IMG/VR virus record: IMGVR_UViG_3300009506_000009 | Coordinates: 34,894 to 98,893 of that record | Length of the DNA stretch: 64,000 nucleotides | From: a virus | Reading direction: 5' to 3' (one strand) | In this document: in pieces, positions 6,201-14,006 of the stretch | Layout: every line of letters starts with the position of its first letter | Numbering within the stretch: position 1 is the stretch's first letter | The notes under the pieces: generated by a model | Database searches by the model: none | What the model saw: only the letters and a program-made list of their open reading frames with translations | What the model was told of the DNA's origin: nothing | Program-made: the position numbers and the translations under genes

Positions 6201-6728
6201 ATGATTAACCCAAATCAAGGAAGCGGTGTGAAAATCCAGATTAACAGTTTAGCGGCATTAGAACGTCTGCTCGGTGATGATGCGAAAATGGAGATCGAAG
6301 TTCGGCAGTCTGTTGTAGAAGCTTTTGCTCGTGGTTTTGTAAAGAACATTGCGAATGCTGATGCTGTTGCTAAGGTTATCGAAGACCTTAAAGACTTTGT
6401 GAAACGGGAAGTTGTGGAAGAGACATCTAACCAGATGGCAATGGCTGGTATTGTCAAGGATGGGTCCTGGTATCAGACGAAGTTGAAACTTACCGATACT
6501 GCTGAAGAGAAGATCGCATCGGAAGTACGTATACAAGTGTATGATAATATACGTAAAGCAATCAGCGAAATGAATATTGATGAGATTGTAACCCGTTATG
6601 TTACGGATGCTATCCGTCGTGAAGTCAACCATCAGGTCAAGGCTATCACCCAATCCACTGTTATGGCATCCCTACAGTTGGCAATGGATCAAGCCTTAGA
6701 TACTGACCCGGTAGATAATGAAGATTAA
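6201..6728 (+). CDS. Helical protein, unknown function
   Basis: 175 aa from ATG 6201 with AAGGAGATT in front (in-frame GTG 6186 sits before the SD and is rejected). Almost entirely charged amphipathic helix with heptad spacing (EVRQSVVEAFARGFVKNI, KVIEDLKDFVKREVVEET), suggesting a coiled-coil oligomer. Overlaps the next gene by 11 nt. Confidence 0.7.
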   Translation: MINPNQGSGVKIQINSLAALERLLGDDAKMEIEVRQSVVEAFARGFVKNIANADAVAKVIEDLKDFVKREVVEETSNQMAMAGIVKDGSWYQTKLKLTDTAEEKIASEVRIQVYDNIRKAISEMNIDEIVTRYVTDAIRREVNHQVKAITQSTVMASLQLAMDQALDTDPVDNED

Positions 6729-6945
6729 ACTTACGCTTTACAATGATGATGGTCAGCCTGTTGCATCTGCTACTCTGAAGTCCGGGGTAGTGGATGCCAA
6801 CGGTAATATCTTGACAGAAGAAGCCCTACGAAGTATGGTAGGTAGTATAAATACCAGCGTGGCGGAACTGGTTTACGCAGAGGACTTAAAACCCTCCGAC
6901 TCCGGTCATGTGGGTTCGACTCCCACCGCTGGTACAAAGGATTAG
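6718..6945 (+). CDS. Small protein whose 3' end contains tRNA-Leu
   Basis: 75 aa. Residues 1-43 (KIKLTLYNDDGQPVASATLK, then SGVVDANGNILTEEALRSMV) look like a beta-rich protein; residues ~44-75 are the sense translation of tRNA-Leu(TAA). The stop at 6943-6945 falls one base before the next ATG, as in coupled genes. Either the tRNA sits inside a living gene or it replaced the gene's original 3' end. Confidence 0.55.
   Translation: MKIKLTLYNDDGQPVASATLKSGVVDANGNILTEEALRSMVGSINTSVAELVYAEDLKPSDSGHVGSTPTAGTKD
6853..6934 (+). tRNA. tRNA-Leu(TAA)
   Basis: 82-nt type II tRNA. Acceptor ACCAGCG/CGCTGGT, loop CTTAAAA (anticodon TAA) on GAGGA/CCCTC with one A-C pair, variable arm, T arm GTGGG-TTCGACT-CCCAC, discriminator A. 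No CCA. It lies wholly within an open reading frame. Confidence 0.92.
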
Positions 6946-6946
6946 C

Positions 6947-7378
6947 ATGGACATTCTCGAAGTGCAGTATGGTATCATCGTCCATCAGGTAAACTTACAA
7001 GGTAAGATGGGTGCTGGTCTTGCAAAGCAAGTCAAAGAAACGTACCCACTCAATTATGAGAAATACCTGGAAGATTATCATGTACGTGTCCTTGGGGATG
7101 TCTTGGTTGTGACTGTAAAAAAGAACCTTCACATTGCTAACCTGTATGGACAAGAGAGCGTTGGTGCAGGTCTCCAAACAGATTATACCGCTATAGCAAC
7201 AGGTCTCGACTTGATTGCTCATTGGTCTGAGCATGCACAGCTTCCTGTATATATTCCAGAGAAGATGGGATGCGGCCTCGGTGGTGGAAACTGGAATGCA
7301 ATCAAAGCGATTATTAAAGATACAATTCCGTATGCCTGGATCGTTTCTTTAGAAAGGTCTACACCGTATAGATTATGA
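6947..7378 (+). CDS. Macro domain protein (ADP-ribose binding)
   Basis: 143 aa, about the size of a lone macro domain. Seen: IVHQVNLQGKMGAGLAKQVK (the N-x3-MGxGxA loop), ANLYGQE, and MGCGLGGGNW with the GxGGG loop that binds phosphates. Known macro domains hydrolyse ADP-ribose 1''-phosphate or remove ADP-ribose from macromolecules. Inference: clearing of ADP-ribose products, either from RNA repair or from host NAD-based defence. SD AAAGGA; ATG 6947. Confidence 0.85.
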   Translation: MDILEVQYGIIVHQVNLQGKMGAGLAKQVKETYPLNYEKYLEDYHVRVLGDVLVVTVKKNLHIANLYGQESVGAGLQTDYTAIATGLDLIAHWSEHAQLPVYIPEKMGCGLGGGNWNAIKAIIKDTIPYAWIVSLERSTPYRL

Positions 7379-7845
7379 CTCCTATACCACAACCTGCTAA
7401 CTTGTCGTACATTGTAGGTTCTCACTTTAACCATATTGAAGTATGTACTGCATTCCCACGCACACGAGAAGATATCTCCAGGATGTCTTGTGGTCACATT
7501 TCGGTAGAGAGTGTAACGTATGATGATAGGCCAGATGGCACAGTTATGTGGGTAAAACCTGGAACAGCAGGAGATATTATTAGAAGCGGTACTGTTACAT
7601 ACTTTGCAATCTGTGACAGTCACAGTACACCTATCCTGGTAAATACATTCACACAGAAGTTTCAATTGCAGGAAGGTTGCATCTTTACATTGGCTCCGTT
7701 TGATGTTACTTTGGCTCCAACAGATGTAGTGGTAGGCACGTATCCATACAACGATTCGGGCCTAAACGAAATAGAGTGCATCTACTGTGGACAACCAAGG
7801 CGTCCAAATATACCGTGCCCACATTGTGGTGGGCGCATAGACTAG
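7375..7845 (+). CDS. Protein with C-terminal zinc ribbon
   Basis: 156 aa, starting in an ATGA overlap with the macro gene. The tail CIYCGQPRRPNIPCPHCGG is a classic CxxC-x(9)-CxxC rubredoxin-type zinc knuckle. The N-terminal ~125 residues are beta-rich and unrecognised. The last base is also the first base of tRNA-Leu(CAA). Confidence 0.7.
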   Translation: MTPIPQPANLSYIVGSHFNHIEVCTAFPRTREDISRMSCGHISVESVTYDDRPDGTVMWVKPGTAGDIIRSGTVTYFAICDSHSTPILVNTFTQKFQLQEGCIFTLAPFDVTLAPTDVVVGTYPYNDSGLNEIECIYCGQPRRPNIPCPHCGGRID

Positions 7846-7926
7846 CCAGCATGGTGGAATTGGCAGACACAGTGTCCTCAAAAGGCACCGGGTAAAACCG
7901 TGAGAGTTCGACTCTCTCTGCTGGCA
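7845..7926 (+). tRNA. tRNA-Leu(CAA)
   Basis: Type II tRNA, 82 nt. Acceptor GCCAGCA/TGCTGGC, anticodon stem GTGTC/GGCAC with loop CTCAAAA (CAA), short variable arm, T arm GAGAG-TTCGACT-CTCTC, discriminator A. No CCA. It is the last of the 13 clustered tRNAs. Confidence 0.95.
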
Positions 7927-7938
7927 CAAAGGATCAAC

Positions 7939-8169
7939 ATGCTTCCAACACAGATTTATGATCTTGAGATTGACGTACAAGGGGTCTTCACCATGACAGG
8001 CAACTCCCCTATCCCTATTGTGGTTGGTCATATTTTCATTACATCTACTGGTATGATTGTTCGCATTACTGAGGTTGAGATAGATTTTGACACAAGAAAG
8101 ATTATGTGTAAAGCAATGTCCAACCTAATCACGTTTACAGAAATTGAAAATGGTTCAGCCTATAACTGA
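7939..8169 (+). CDS. Small protein, unknown function
   Basis: 76 aa with AAAGGATCAAC before ATG 7939. Beta-type alternation (IVVGHIFITSTGMIVRITEV). Overlaps the next gene by 20 nt. No recognised family. Confidence 0.65.
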   Translation: MLPTQIYDLEIDVQGVFTMTGNSPIPIVVGHIFITSTGMIVRITEVEIDFDTRKIMCKAMSNLITFTEIENGSAYN

Positions 8170-8578
8170 TAAGAGAGTAGAGTGGTACTATATTTACCTA
8201 CCAGAATTAGGAACCAACCCATTAACCATATCCCTGTTATCCCGAAGAGCCGTCCCAGGATTGTTCCTAGGTTTTGATAACAGGGTTTATTTGTATTCAG
8301 AGGTTGTAGATATTAGTAACCCGCACCATCCATACATCGTATGTACACATGTTGATGGTGATCTAAAATATTTAAATGTGGAGGCCACACGTGCGAGTCA
8401 TTTACAAAGGACGGGTGATCGGGGAGTGCCCCGACGAACACAGATCAGGAGAAACTGTGCAATTAGCTGGATCGGATTACGTAATTTTATACGTAGACAA
8501 GCTAAACGATTTAGTAGCTATAGTTCAAAAGGTAGAGTGATAAATGAAGAAAGCACCTGCATACTGTTATGGAACTAG
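8150..8578 (+). CDS. Protein with doubtful C-terminal half
   Basis: 142 aa if read to its stop. The first ~80 residues (YYIYLPELGTNPLTISLLSR, then LFLGFDNRVYLYSEVV) look natural; the rest is arginine- and serine-rich and runs over another gene (8391-8540) in a different frame that looks more protein-like. A lost stop codon, a frameshift or real overlapping genes would all explain this. Confidence 0.5.
   Translation: MVQPITDKRVEWYYIYLPELGTNPLTISLLSRRAVPGLFLGFDNRVYLYSEVVDISNPHHPYIVCTHVDGDLKYLNVEATRASHLQRTGDRGVPRRTQIRRNCAISWIGLRNFIRRQAKRFSSYSSKGRVINEESTCILLWN
8391..8540 (+). CDS. 49-aa protein inside another frame
   Basis: GTG 8391 is preceded by GGAGG with a 6-nt gap. The product (RVIYKGRVIGECPDEHRSG, then VILYVDKLNDLVAIVQKVE) has the composition of a small beta-barrel-like protein. 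It ends 3 nt before the next ATG. Better supported than the tail of the overlapping frame. Confidence 0.6.
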   Translation: MRVIYKGRVIGECPDEHRSGETVQLAGSDYVILYVDKLNDLVAIVQKVE

Positions 8579-8837
8579 AGATGGGACCTATCTTGTTATC
8601 CGGGATTGGGGGCACGCTAGGATTGTTCCTGCTGAGGAGGCGTTGGATGGGAGGCATATTCTTCTTGTATATACCGCACTTGGGACTGCGAAGAAGGCCC
8701 TATCCTCCAGAGTAATATATCCTTTTTATCAAGACGGTAACCGTTGGCATTATAAGAATGACGGCAGTACGCCGTTGGTAACAAAGGAGCTACTTGTGAT
8801 CTTACCTCTAAAACTGACCCTTGACATCGAAGATTGA
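8544..8837 (+). CDS. Small protein, unknown function
   Basis: 97 aa. N-terminus KKAPAYCYGTRDGTYLVIRD; later a segment LLVYTALGTAKKALSSRVI. The SD is weak (GGTAGAG). The promoter of ssb lies within its last codons. No family recognised. Confidence 0.6.
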   Translation: MKKAPAYCYGTRDGTYLVIRDWGHARIVPAEEALDGRHILLVYTALGTAKKALSSRVIYPFYQDGNRWHYKNDGSTPLVTKELLVILPLKLTLDIED

Positions 8838-8849
8838 CTGTGGTAAAAT
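8821..8849 (+). promoter_or_regulatory. Sigma70-type promoter for ssb
   Basis: TTGACA (8821-8826), 17-bp spacer ending TGTGG, TAAAAT (8844-8849). Start point about 8856, leaving a ~44-nt leader to ssb. Confidence 0.8.
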
Positions 8850-8899
8850 AGTGTTGCTGTCGAAAAAATTCTAACAACTAATTAATAAGGAGCAAACAA

Positions 8900-9316
8900 A
8901 TGTCAGCACAGAATCAACTCACTTTACTTGGAAACGTTGGAGGTGAAAACACAATCCGTCAGTCTACAAACGACGAGGGTAAAGTTACCGTTATCTCGTT
9001 TTCTTTTGCTGTTAATGAGTGGAGGTACAACAAAGCTACCAACCAGAAAGAACGCATGACCGACTTCCATAACGCTCAGGCGTTCGGTTACGTGGCTGGT
9101 CGCTTGGCCCAGTTCGTTGAGCAAGGCCAAGGTCTGTTACTTCAAGGGCGACTATACAAAGACCAATACACCAACAGTGAAGGCGAACAGCGCACCGCTT
9201 ATGGTATCGAGGTCGAGGACTTCGCTCTAGTTGGTGGTGGTGGACGTGGTGCCTCACAAGATGCTGAAGAGTCGGATGCCTCATCTGGATTGGAAGAGGA
9301 TGAGTTCCCGTTCTAA
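8900..9316 (+). CDS. ssb: Single-stranded DNA-binding protein
   Basis: 138 aa. OB-fold N-terminus with NQLTLLGNVGGE, FSFAVNEW, DFHNAQAFGYVAGRLAQFVE and LLLQGRLYKDQYTNSEGEQR, followed by a glycine/acidic linker and the acidic tip LEEDEFPF, the equivalent of the DDIPF tail that recruits partner proteins. It coats ssDNA during replication and recombination. SD AAGGAG; own promoter. Confidence 0.95.
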   Translation: MSAQNQLTLLGNVGGENTIRQSTNDEGKVTVISFSFAVNEWRYNKATNQKERMTDFHNAQAFGYVAGRLAQFVEQGQGLLLQGRLYKDQYTNSEGEQRTAYGIEVEDFALVGGGGRGASQDAEESDASSGLEEDEFPF

Positions 9317-9557
9317 CCCCTTCTCGTCACCAGAAGTAGTTGTAAATACCGTGCCCCCTACCGAACTGGATGGGGGCACATTTGCAGAGCAGATGATGTA
9401 TCACTTATATGTTGCCCTTTGGTACGCCGAGCAAAACCATGCATCAACCAGGATAACACAGCCAATCCGTCTTGCTTTACGAATGACACTAACGCTTCAC
9501 CAACGTGGTAAATACTTTGATGAACATGGTCGTATCCGGCGATCAGCTAGGAGATAA
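9300..9557 (+). CDS. Small protein downstream of ssb
   Basis: 85 aa from ATG 9300 (GGAAGAGG upstream), overlapping the end of ssb by 17 nt. Helical core AEQMMYHLYVALWYAEQNH and basic tail RIRRSARR. Probably translated with ssb. No family recognised. Confidence 0.65.
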   Translation: MSSRSNPFSSPEVVVNTVPPTELDGGTFAEQMMYHLYVALWYAEQNHASTRITQPIRLALRMTLTLHQRGKYFDEHGRIRRSARR

Positions 9558-9559
9558 GC

Positions 9560-9766
9560 ATGAGCACTGAAATACTTTTGAATTGGATAGCAGATACGTT
9601 TGCTAAGACTGATGTCATTGACTTATATTTTATATTATCTGACCTAGTTGATATTCCTATCAGCGAAGCTGAATTATGTGAGACTGCTTACTTTGATGCC
9701 ATGGCAAGTGAGTCTGTCAATCAATATACGGGAGACAATACACCCATTGGTAAGACAGTAATATGA
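9560..9766 (+). CDS. Small acidic protein, unknown function
   Basis: 68 aa, SD GGAGATAAGC. Helical, acidic (EILLNWIADTFAKTDVIDLY). ATGA overlap with the next gene signals translational coupling. Confidence 0.65.
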   Translation: MSTEILLNWIADTFAKTDVIDLYFILSDLVDIPISEAELCETAYFDAMASESVNQYTGDNTPIGKTVI

Positions 9767-10140
9767 TCTCATTAGCAGAATACCGTAAACAAATGCGCTT
9801 CCTCGCCATTACTCGTGACGGGGGACTTTGCATGATATGCAAATGGGTCCACCATCGAGAACGGGATGCTCAGGAAGTACACCACGTGTTTGGTAGGGGG
9901 ACCAGTAATGCATCGGTCAAAGAATATTATACTTCTCTCATGAGTGTTTGTATAGAGTGTCACCCACAACCAATCCTGTTACCACCAACAATGGAATGGC
10001 AGGCTACGATCCTCAGAGTTTGGAGAAACATGAACTGTGATCATCATAATAAAACAATGTTGATTGCACCAGAACTCGTTGTTGATAACCCGGTTGGCCT
10101 ATCAAGATTTAACATAAGTGATGGTCTGATCTACGATTGA
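9763..10140 (+). CDS. HNH-family nuclease
   Basis: 125 aa. Motif order CMICKW, EVHHVFGRG, CIECHPQ matches a compact HNH nuclease: two zinc-binding CxxC pairs around the HH catalytic strand. Its place between ssb and another nuclease suggests a role in DNA processing rather than homing. Coupled to its neighbours on both sides. Confidence 0.8.
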   Translation: MISLAEYRKQMRFLAITRDGGLCMICKWVHHRERDAQEVHHVFGRGTSNASVKEYYTSLMSVCIECHPQPILLPPTMEWQATILRVWRNMNCDHHNKTMLIAPELVVDNPVGLSRFNISDGLIYD

Positions 10141-10151
10141 AGGAAGTAAGA

Positions 10152-10721
10152 ATGAGTAAGCCGCCAGCTACCTGGAAAAAGGTAGAGTTACGGATAGCAC
10201 GATACTTAGGTGGTCAACGCCGGGGTGCGGATTTTTCGGAGAGAGATGGTTCCAATATTGGGAAAGACGATGTTATTGATGTCCCAGGTTGGGCTATAGA
10301 AATCAAGCACGCCAAAGATGCAAGCTACGGATTAGCTTGCGAGGCGTTAGATCAGGTTGATCAAGTCTATGGAGTGGTGCAAGGCGAGGCCATGCCCGTA
10401 GCAATCATCCACCGTGGGGGAACACGGATAATTGAAGAGTCAGTGGTATGCTTCAGACCCAGGAAGTTCTGGTACTTAATGGCAGAACGCCCTAACGATA
10501 GCAAGTTTACGCTAGAAGCACCTATCTACTCGTCAACCAAACCGCTGTGGAAAAATATTATATCTGGTGTAACCAAGGTAAAACAGTTTATAGATGTTCC
10601 TTGTGTCCAAGTATATAAAATAGTTATGACAGAGGAGGGTCCTGATGTATATCGGAATCCTTGCTTTGTAGCCTGCTCTCTCCCGAACTTTAAAGAGTTC
10701 ATCCTTCCTTTGCGTCAATAG
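10152..10721 (+). CDS. PD-(D/E)XK nuclease, resolvase-like
   Basis: 189 aa from ATG 10152 (AAGGAAG upstream). The N-terminal core has E in VELRIARYLGGQRRGAD, D in DDVIDVPGW and ExK in AIEIKHAKD, the pattern of Hjc-type Holliday junction resolvases and related phage nucleases. The C-terminal half is unassigned. Likely cuts branched DNA during replication or packaging. Confidence 0.75.
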   Translation: MSKPPATWKKVELRIARYLGGQRRGADFSERDGSNIGKDDVIDVPGWAIEIKHAKDASYGLACEALDQVDQVYGVVQGEAMPVAIIHRGGTRIIEESVVCFRPRKFWYLMAERPNDSKFTLEAPIYSSTKPLWKNIISGVTKVKQFIDVPCVQVYKIVMTEEGPDVYRNPCFVACSLPNFKEFILPLRQ

Positions 10722-10743
10722 GCGCAACTACAACTGAATACCC

Positions 10744-10766
10744 AAGCCACCTAGTGTGGCTTTTTG
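10744..10766 (+). terminator. Intrinsic terminator
   Basis: AAGCCAC-CTAGT-GTGGCTT followed by TTTTG. It closes the ssb-nuclease operon. Confidence 0.75.
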
Positions 10767-10779
10767 TTTAGGAGTTATT

Positions 10780-12438
10780 ATGGTAGAATATACCCCTATG
10801 TCTCCGCTTAGTCCAGAAGCGGAGAATGTTTTACGGTCTCGATATTACAAAGATGGTGAAACGTCTTGGGAAGAGGTAGTGGATCGTGTGTGTGAGCATA
10901 TGCACATTACCGATAAAAGTACACATGACATGTTGTTGCATCGTTACTTTCTTCCCAATACCCCTACTCTTGTAAATGCCGGGACACAATCTGGACTGAG
11001 TGCCTGCTTTGTACTTGATATGTACGACAGCATCGAAGATATCTACTCCGTAAAGTTTGACGTTGCACGGATAGCCAGAGCAGGTGGCGGAGTTGGGATC
11101 AGTTTGTCTCACTTGAGACCGATGGACCAACCAGTAAAGGGATCGTCTCATGGTAAGGCCGCAGGTCCGGTTGCCTTTGCCAGTACAATCTCCGTAGATG
11201 CTATGATTTTGACCCAGGCGGGATCACTACGGCCTATGGCTTTGATGTTTGTCATGGATGTTAGCCACCCTGATATACGAAAATTCATCACGGCTAAATC
11301 AGAAGAGGGAGTTATCACCAATGCGAATATTAGTGTTATGGTTGACGATGAGTTTATGCTTGCTGTTATTGAGGATCGGGATTATGACCTTACGTTTGAA
11401 GGCACAGTTTACGAAACAGTAAAAGCACGAGAGCTTTTCGATCTAATCACGGAGCACACCCACAAGAACGGTGAGCCTGGACTTCTCTTCAAAGATAAGA
11501 TTAACAATAACACCCCATATAGGTATGATAATAGAGTAATCTATGCCACAAATCCTTGTGGAGAGATACCTGCTCCAGACAATGCTGTCTGCAACCTTGG
11601 TTCATTGAACCTTGCTAACTTTGTACACGAAGATGGGTATGTAGATGCGTCACTACTTTCTGATGCCACTATACGTGCGGTAAAGTTTCTGGATAACGTG
11701 ATCACTTACAATCACTATCCTACAGAGGATATACGCAACTTCGTTGAAAGGTACCGTCCTATTGGTCTAGGCGTCATGGGTGTGGCGGACATGTTTCTTA
11801 AACTTGGTGTGCGATACGGCAGTCAAGAGTCGTTGGACCTCTTGGACAGTGTCATGGAGATAATCGCTACCGTAGCCAACCAGACATCTATGGCTTTGGG
11901 AATTACACTAGGAATACCCGAAGGGTGTGAGAACTTGCCAACACCACGTCGCCACGTAACCTGGGGTTCAGTTGCGCCCACAGGCAGTATCTCTATGATA
12001 GGTGGTTGTTCTTCGGGTATCGAACCTGTTTTTTCTCCTGTCGTGTATCGTCAAGACAACACAGGGACCTACACGATACCACACCCTGATGCTGACTTAG
12101 ATTGTTTTGTTAGTGCTGTTAATTCAGACCCCTCTCGCATAGTGTCGGTAGAGGAGCACATAAAGATGCTCTCTGTGGCACAGAAACACGTTGACAGCGG
12201 CGTAAGCAAGACAATCAACCTCCCACATGAGTCTACCGTGGAAAACGTCGCAGAAGCCGTCCTGATGGCTTGGAGAGACCCTTTCATCAAAGGTACTGCA
12301 TTGTACCGTGATGGGTCCAGGGATGTGCAAGTGCTCTCATCCGTTGATCTGTGCCCTGAATGTGAGACCCCATTGGAGTCTGATGGAGGTTGTCAACACT
12401 GCCCAAGCTGTGGATGGGGAGCTTGTGCTATTTCTTGA
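10780..12438 (+). CDS. nrdJ: Ribonucleotide reductase, class II (adenosylcobalamin-dependent)
   Basis: 552 aa. Reduces ribonucleotides to deoxyribonucleotides. Seen: FLPNTPTLVNAG and GLSACFVLD near the N-terminus (substrate cysteine), RAGGGVGISLSHLRP, NPCGEIP, CNLGSLNLANF, PTGSISMIGGCSSGIEPVF and a C-terminal redox/zinc tail CPECETPLE...CPSCGWGAC. These are hallmarks of the B12-dependent enzyme; no NrdB partner is visible. The size is short compared with many NrdJ proteins. SD AGGAG at 10770. It would make dNTP supply independent of oxygen, given B12 from the host. Confidence 0.92.
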   Translation: MVEYTPMSPLSPEAENVLRSRYYKDGETSWEEVVDRVCEHMHITDKSTHDMLLHRYFLPNTPTLVNAGTQSGLSACFVLDMYDSIEDIYSVKFDVARIARAGGGVGISLSHLRPMDQPVKGSSHGKAAGPVAFASTISVDAMILTQAGSLRPMALMFVMDVSHPDIRKFITAKSEEGVITNANISVMVDDEFMLAVIEDRDYDLTFEGTVYETVKARELFDLITEHTHKNGEPGLLFKDKINNNTPYRYDNRVIYATNPCGEIPAPDNAVCNLGSLNLANFVHEDGYVDASLLSDATIRAVKFLDNVITYNHYPTEDIRNFVERYRPIGLGVMGVADMFLKLGVRYGSQESLDLLDSVMEIIATVANQTSMALGITLGIPEGCENLPTPRRHVTWGSVAPTGSISMIGGCSSGIEPVFSPVVYRQDNTGTYTIPHPDADLDCFVSAVNSDPSRIVSVEEHIKMLSVAQKHVDSGVSKTINLPHESTVENVAEAVLMAWRDPFIKGTALYRDGSRDVQVLSSVDLCPECETPLESDGGCQHCPSCGWGACAIS

Positions 12439-12463
12439 CAAAACAAATCAAGTGTGTTATACT
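12435..12463 (+). promoter_or_regulatory. Sigma70-type promoter overlapping nrdJ end
   Basis: TTGACA (12435-12440), 17-bp spacer, TATACT (12458-12463). The expected start (~12470) falls inside the 5' arm of the terminator hairpin, so transcripts started here would lack a complete hairpin and escape it. Confidence 0.75.
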
Positions 12464-12464
12464 G

Positions 12465-12493
12465 TAGCCCAATGAAACCGTTGGGCTTTTTTT
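12465..12493 (+). terminator. Intrinsic terminator
   Basis: AGCCCAA-TGAAACCG-TTGGGCT followed by seven T. It ends nrdJ transcripts that come from upstream. Confidence 0.8.
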
Positions 12494-12511
12494 GTTTACC
12501 TGGAGGTTCCT

Positions 12512-12781
12512 ATGTTGAGAGATATACTTGAGGTAATACAGGATATCTGGAATGATGCGTTTGGTAAGGCGATTGCAATTACATGTATGGTTGGGATCGT
12601 TCTAATTATTGTTCTTGGCGTGCTTGCAAGCCAGCACTCAACCAATACAATGATGCTACGTAAAACTTGTGCCGACAATGGATACCCAACCTTTCGTGAG
12701 ATTGGAGGGGAGTATTACTGTCAGAGGTTAGTTGATGGTACTGATGAGATTGTGCCTGTCACTATCTTCATAGGAGACTGA
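12512..12781 (+). CDS. Single-span membrane protein
   Basis: 89 aa, SD GGAGG. An N-terminal amphipathic segment, one span (AITCMVGIVLIIVLGVLASQ), then ~50 residues with two cysteines outside. Starts a cluster of four membrane or small genes. Function unknown. Confidence 0.7.
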   Translation: MLRDILEVIQDIWNDAFGKAIAITCMVGIVLIIVLGVLASQHSTNTMMLRKTCADNGYPTFREIGGEYYCQRLVDGTDEIVPVTIFIGD

Positions 12782-12782
12782 T

Positions 12783-13508
12783 ATGGCTAGTCGTGCTAAG
12801 GCTAAGAATTATACAAACAACACACGTACAACTAAATCCACTGGAAAGATCAGGCCAGAAGAGGCTCGTGTTTGGATGCTACGGTTTATGGGTTTGCTCT
12901 GGTCTCTTGGTGCCGCTGGTTTTACTATCTACTTTTCAGCCAGTGGGTTTGGTACCTTGTTTGATGGTGGACCTGTCATTAAAGCGTTTGGTGGGTTTAT
13001 TGCGTTTGGTGTTGTCTTCTGGCAACTTTACTTCTACCAGGGGTATACTGAGAACAAGACCTTCCTATCTGTAAGTGTGTTCGCTATGCTGTACTCTCTT
13101 TGGAGCACATGGATTGGACTGATGACTTTGGGCAACACAGATATGTTTGCTGAACCTATGAAGGCTCTCTGGAAGCTGTTCTTTGCTGTTCTTATTGACT
13201 GGACTGCTGAGCCTGTCTTTCTGTTTGCTGTCTTTGGTAAGGAAGCTCTTAGAGTTTCTGATGCTATTGGTGCGTTCTTTGATATCATTATCCCTGGTGA
13301 TCAGAGTGGCTTGTACAAGAAGCGGTCCTTTTCTCTCTTCAACCGAAAGAAGAACCACACACCATATACCACCCCCTCTACGGCTCCGTTACGAACTACA
13401 CCAGTTGCTGGTGGTCGTACCAACTTTAACGCTACAGCACATGGTGAGGATCGTCGCACAATCCCATCACATGTTGCTGAGTTACAGGAACGACTAAAGA
13501 GGATATAA
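12783..13508 (+). CDS. Four-span membrane protein
   Basis: 241 aa. A basic N-terminus is followed by four hydrophobic segments (about residues 30-55, 65-88, 95-118, 128-152) and a long, basic, T/P-rich cytoplasmic tail ending in HVAELQERLKRI. No enzyme motif. It may anchor a complex at the membrane; a holin role is possible but unusual at this length. Confidence 0.7.
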   Translation: MASRAKAKNYTNNTRTTKSTGKIRPEEARVWMLRFMGLLWSLGAAGFTIYFSASGFGTLFDGGPVIKAFGGFIAFGVVFWQLYFYQGYTENKTFLSVSVFAMLYSLWSTWIGLMTLGNTDMFAEPMKALWKLFFAVLIDWTAEPVFLFAVFGKEALRVSDAIGAFFDIIIPGDQSGLYKKRSFSLFNRKKNHTPYTTPSTAPLRTTPVAGGRTNFNATAHGEDRRTIPSHVAELQERLKRI

Positions 13509-13511
13509 TAT

Positions 13512-13730
13512 ATGAGCGTGATTACTGTACTATTGTTGATCTGGCTAGTTGGCTTTGCATTAACAACGTTGGCGGTTTTTTGGATAGATGGAGATGATGC
13601 AGGTCAACCAGGATGGGGATGCACCGCTCTTGTGGTCTCGGTGTTTTGGTTTGTCTTCTGGCCTTATATTGTGATAGCTCAACGTAAAAGGGAAAAGAAA
13701 CTGAGGAGGTTTATCCATGATGACCATTAA
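13512..13730 (+). CDS. Two-span membrane protein
   Basis: 72 aa with spans VITVLLLIWLVGFALTTLAV and CTALVVSVFWFVFWPYIVI separated by an acidic loop (DGDDAG), then a basic tail. Overlaps the next gene by 14 nt. Unknown role. Confidence 0.65.
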   Translation: MSVITVLLLIWLVGFALTTLAVFWIDGDDAGQPGWGCTALVVSVFWFVFWPYIVIAQRKREKKLRRFIHDDH

Positions 13731-13998
13731 ATCAGATACCTATATGCTCTGGCAGAATAATGACCCCTCCAAAGATGTCACAGTTGAAATGACTATTCGG
13801 TGGGGTATTGAGCACTTTGAACGTAAGTATCAACAGCCAGTTGTGCATATCTCATGTCATAAGCAGGTACCTCTATCGGACTTGGTGAAAACCTTTCCTG
13901 GGATCACTTTTAATCATGATGAGTCCATCTATACCACGTCCCTGCTTTACATTTATGGTAAGTTGAAACCAGAAGTAGAGCAGGAAGAATTACTCTAG
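13717..13998 (+). CDS. Small soluble protein, unknown function
   Basis: 93 aa; start at ATG 13717 (or 13720) after GAGGAGG. Contains VTVEMTIRWGIEHFERKY and VVHISCHKQVPLSDLV. No family recognised. Confidence 0.6.
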   Translation: MMTIKSDTYMLWQNNDPSKDVTVEMTIRWGIEHFERKYQQPVVHISCHKQVPLSDLVKTFPGITFNHDESIYTTSLLYIYGKLKPEVEQEELL

Positions 13999-14006
13999 GA
14001 GAAACT

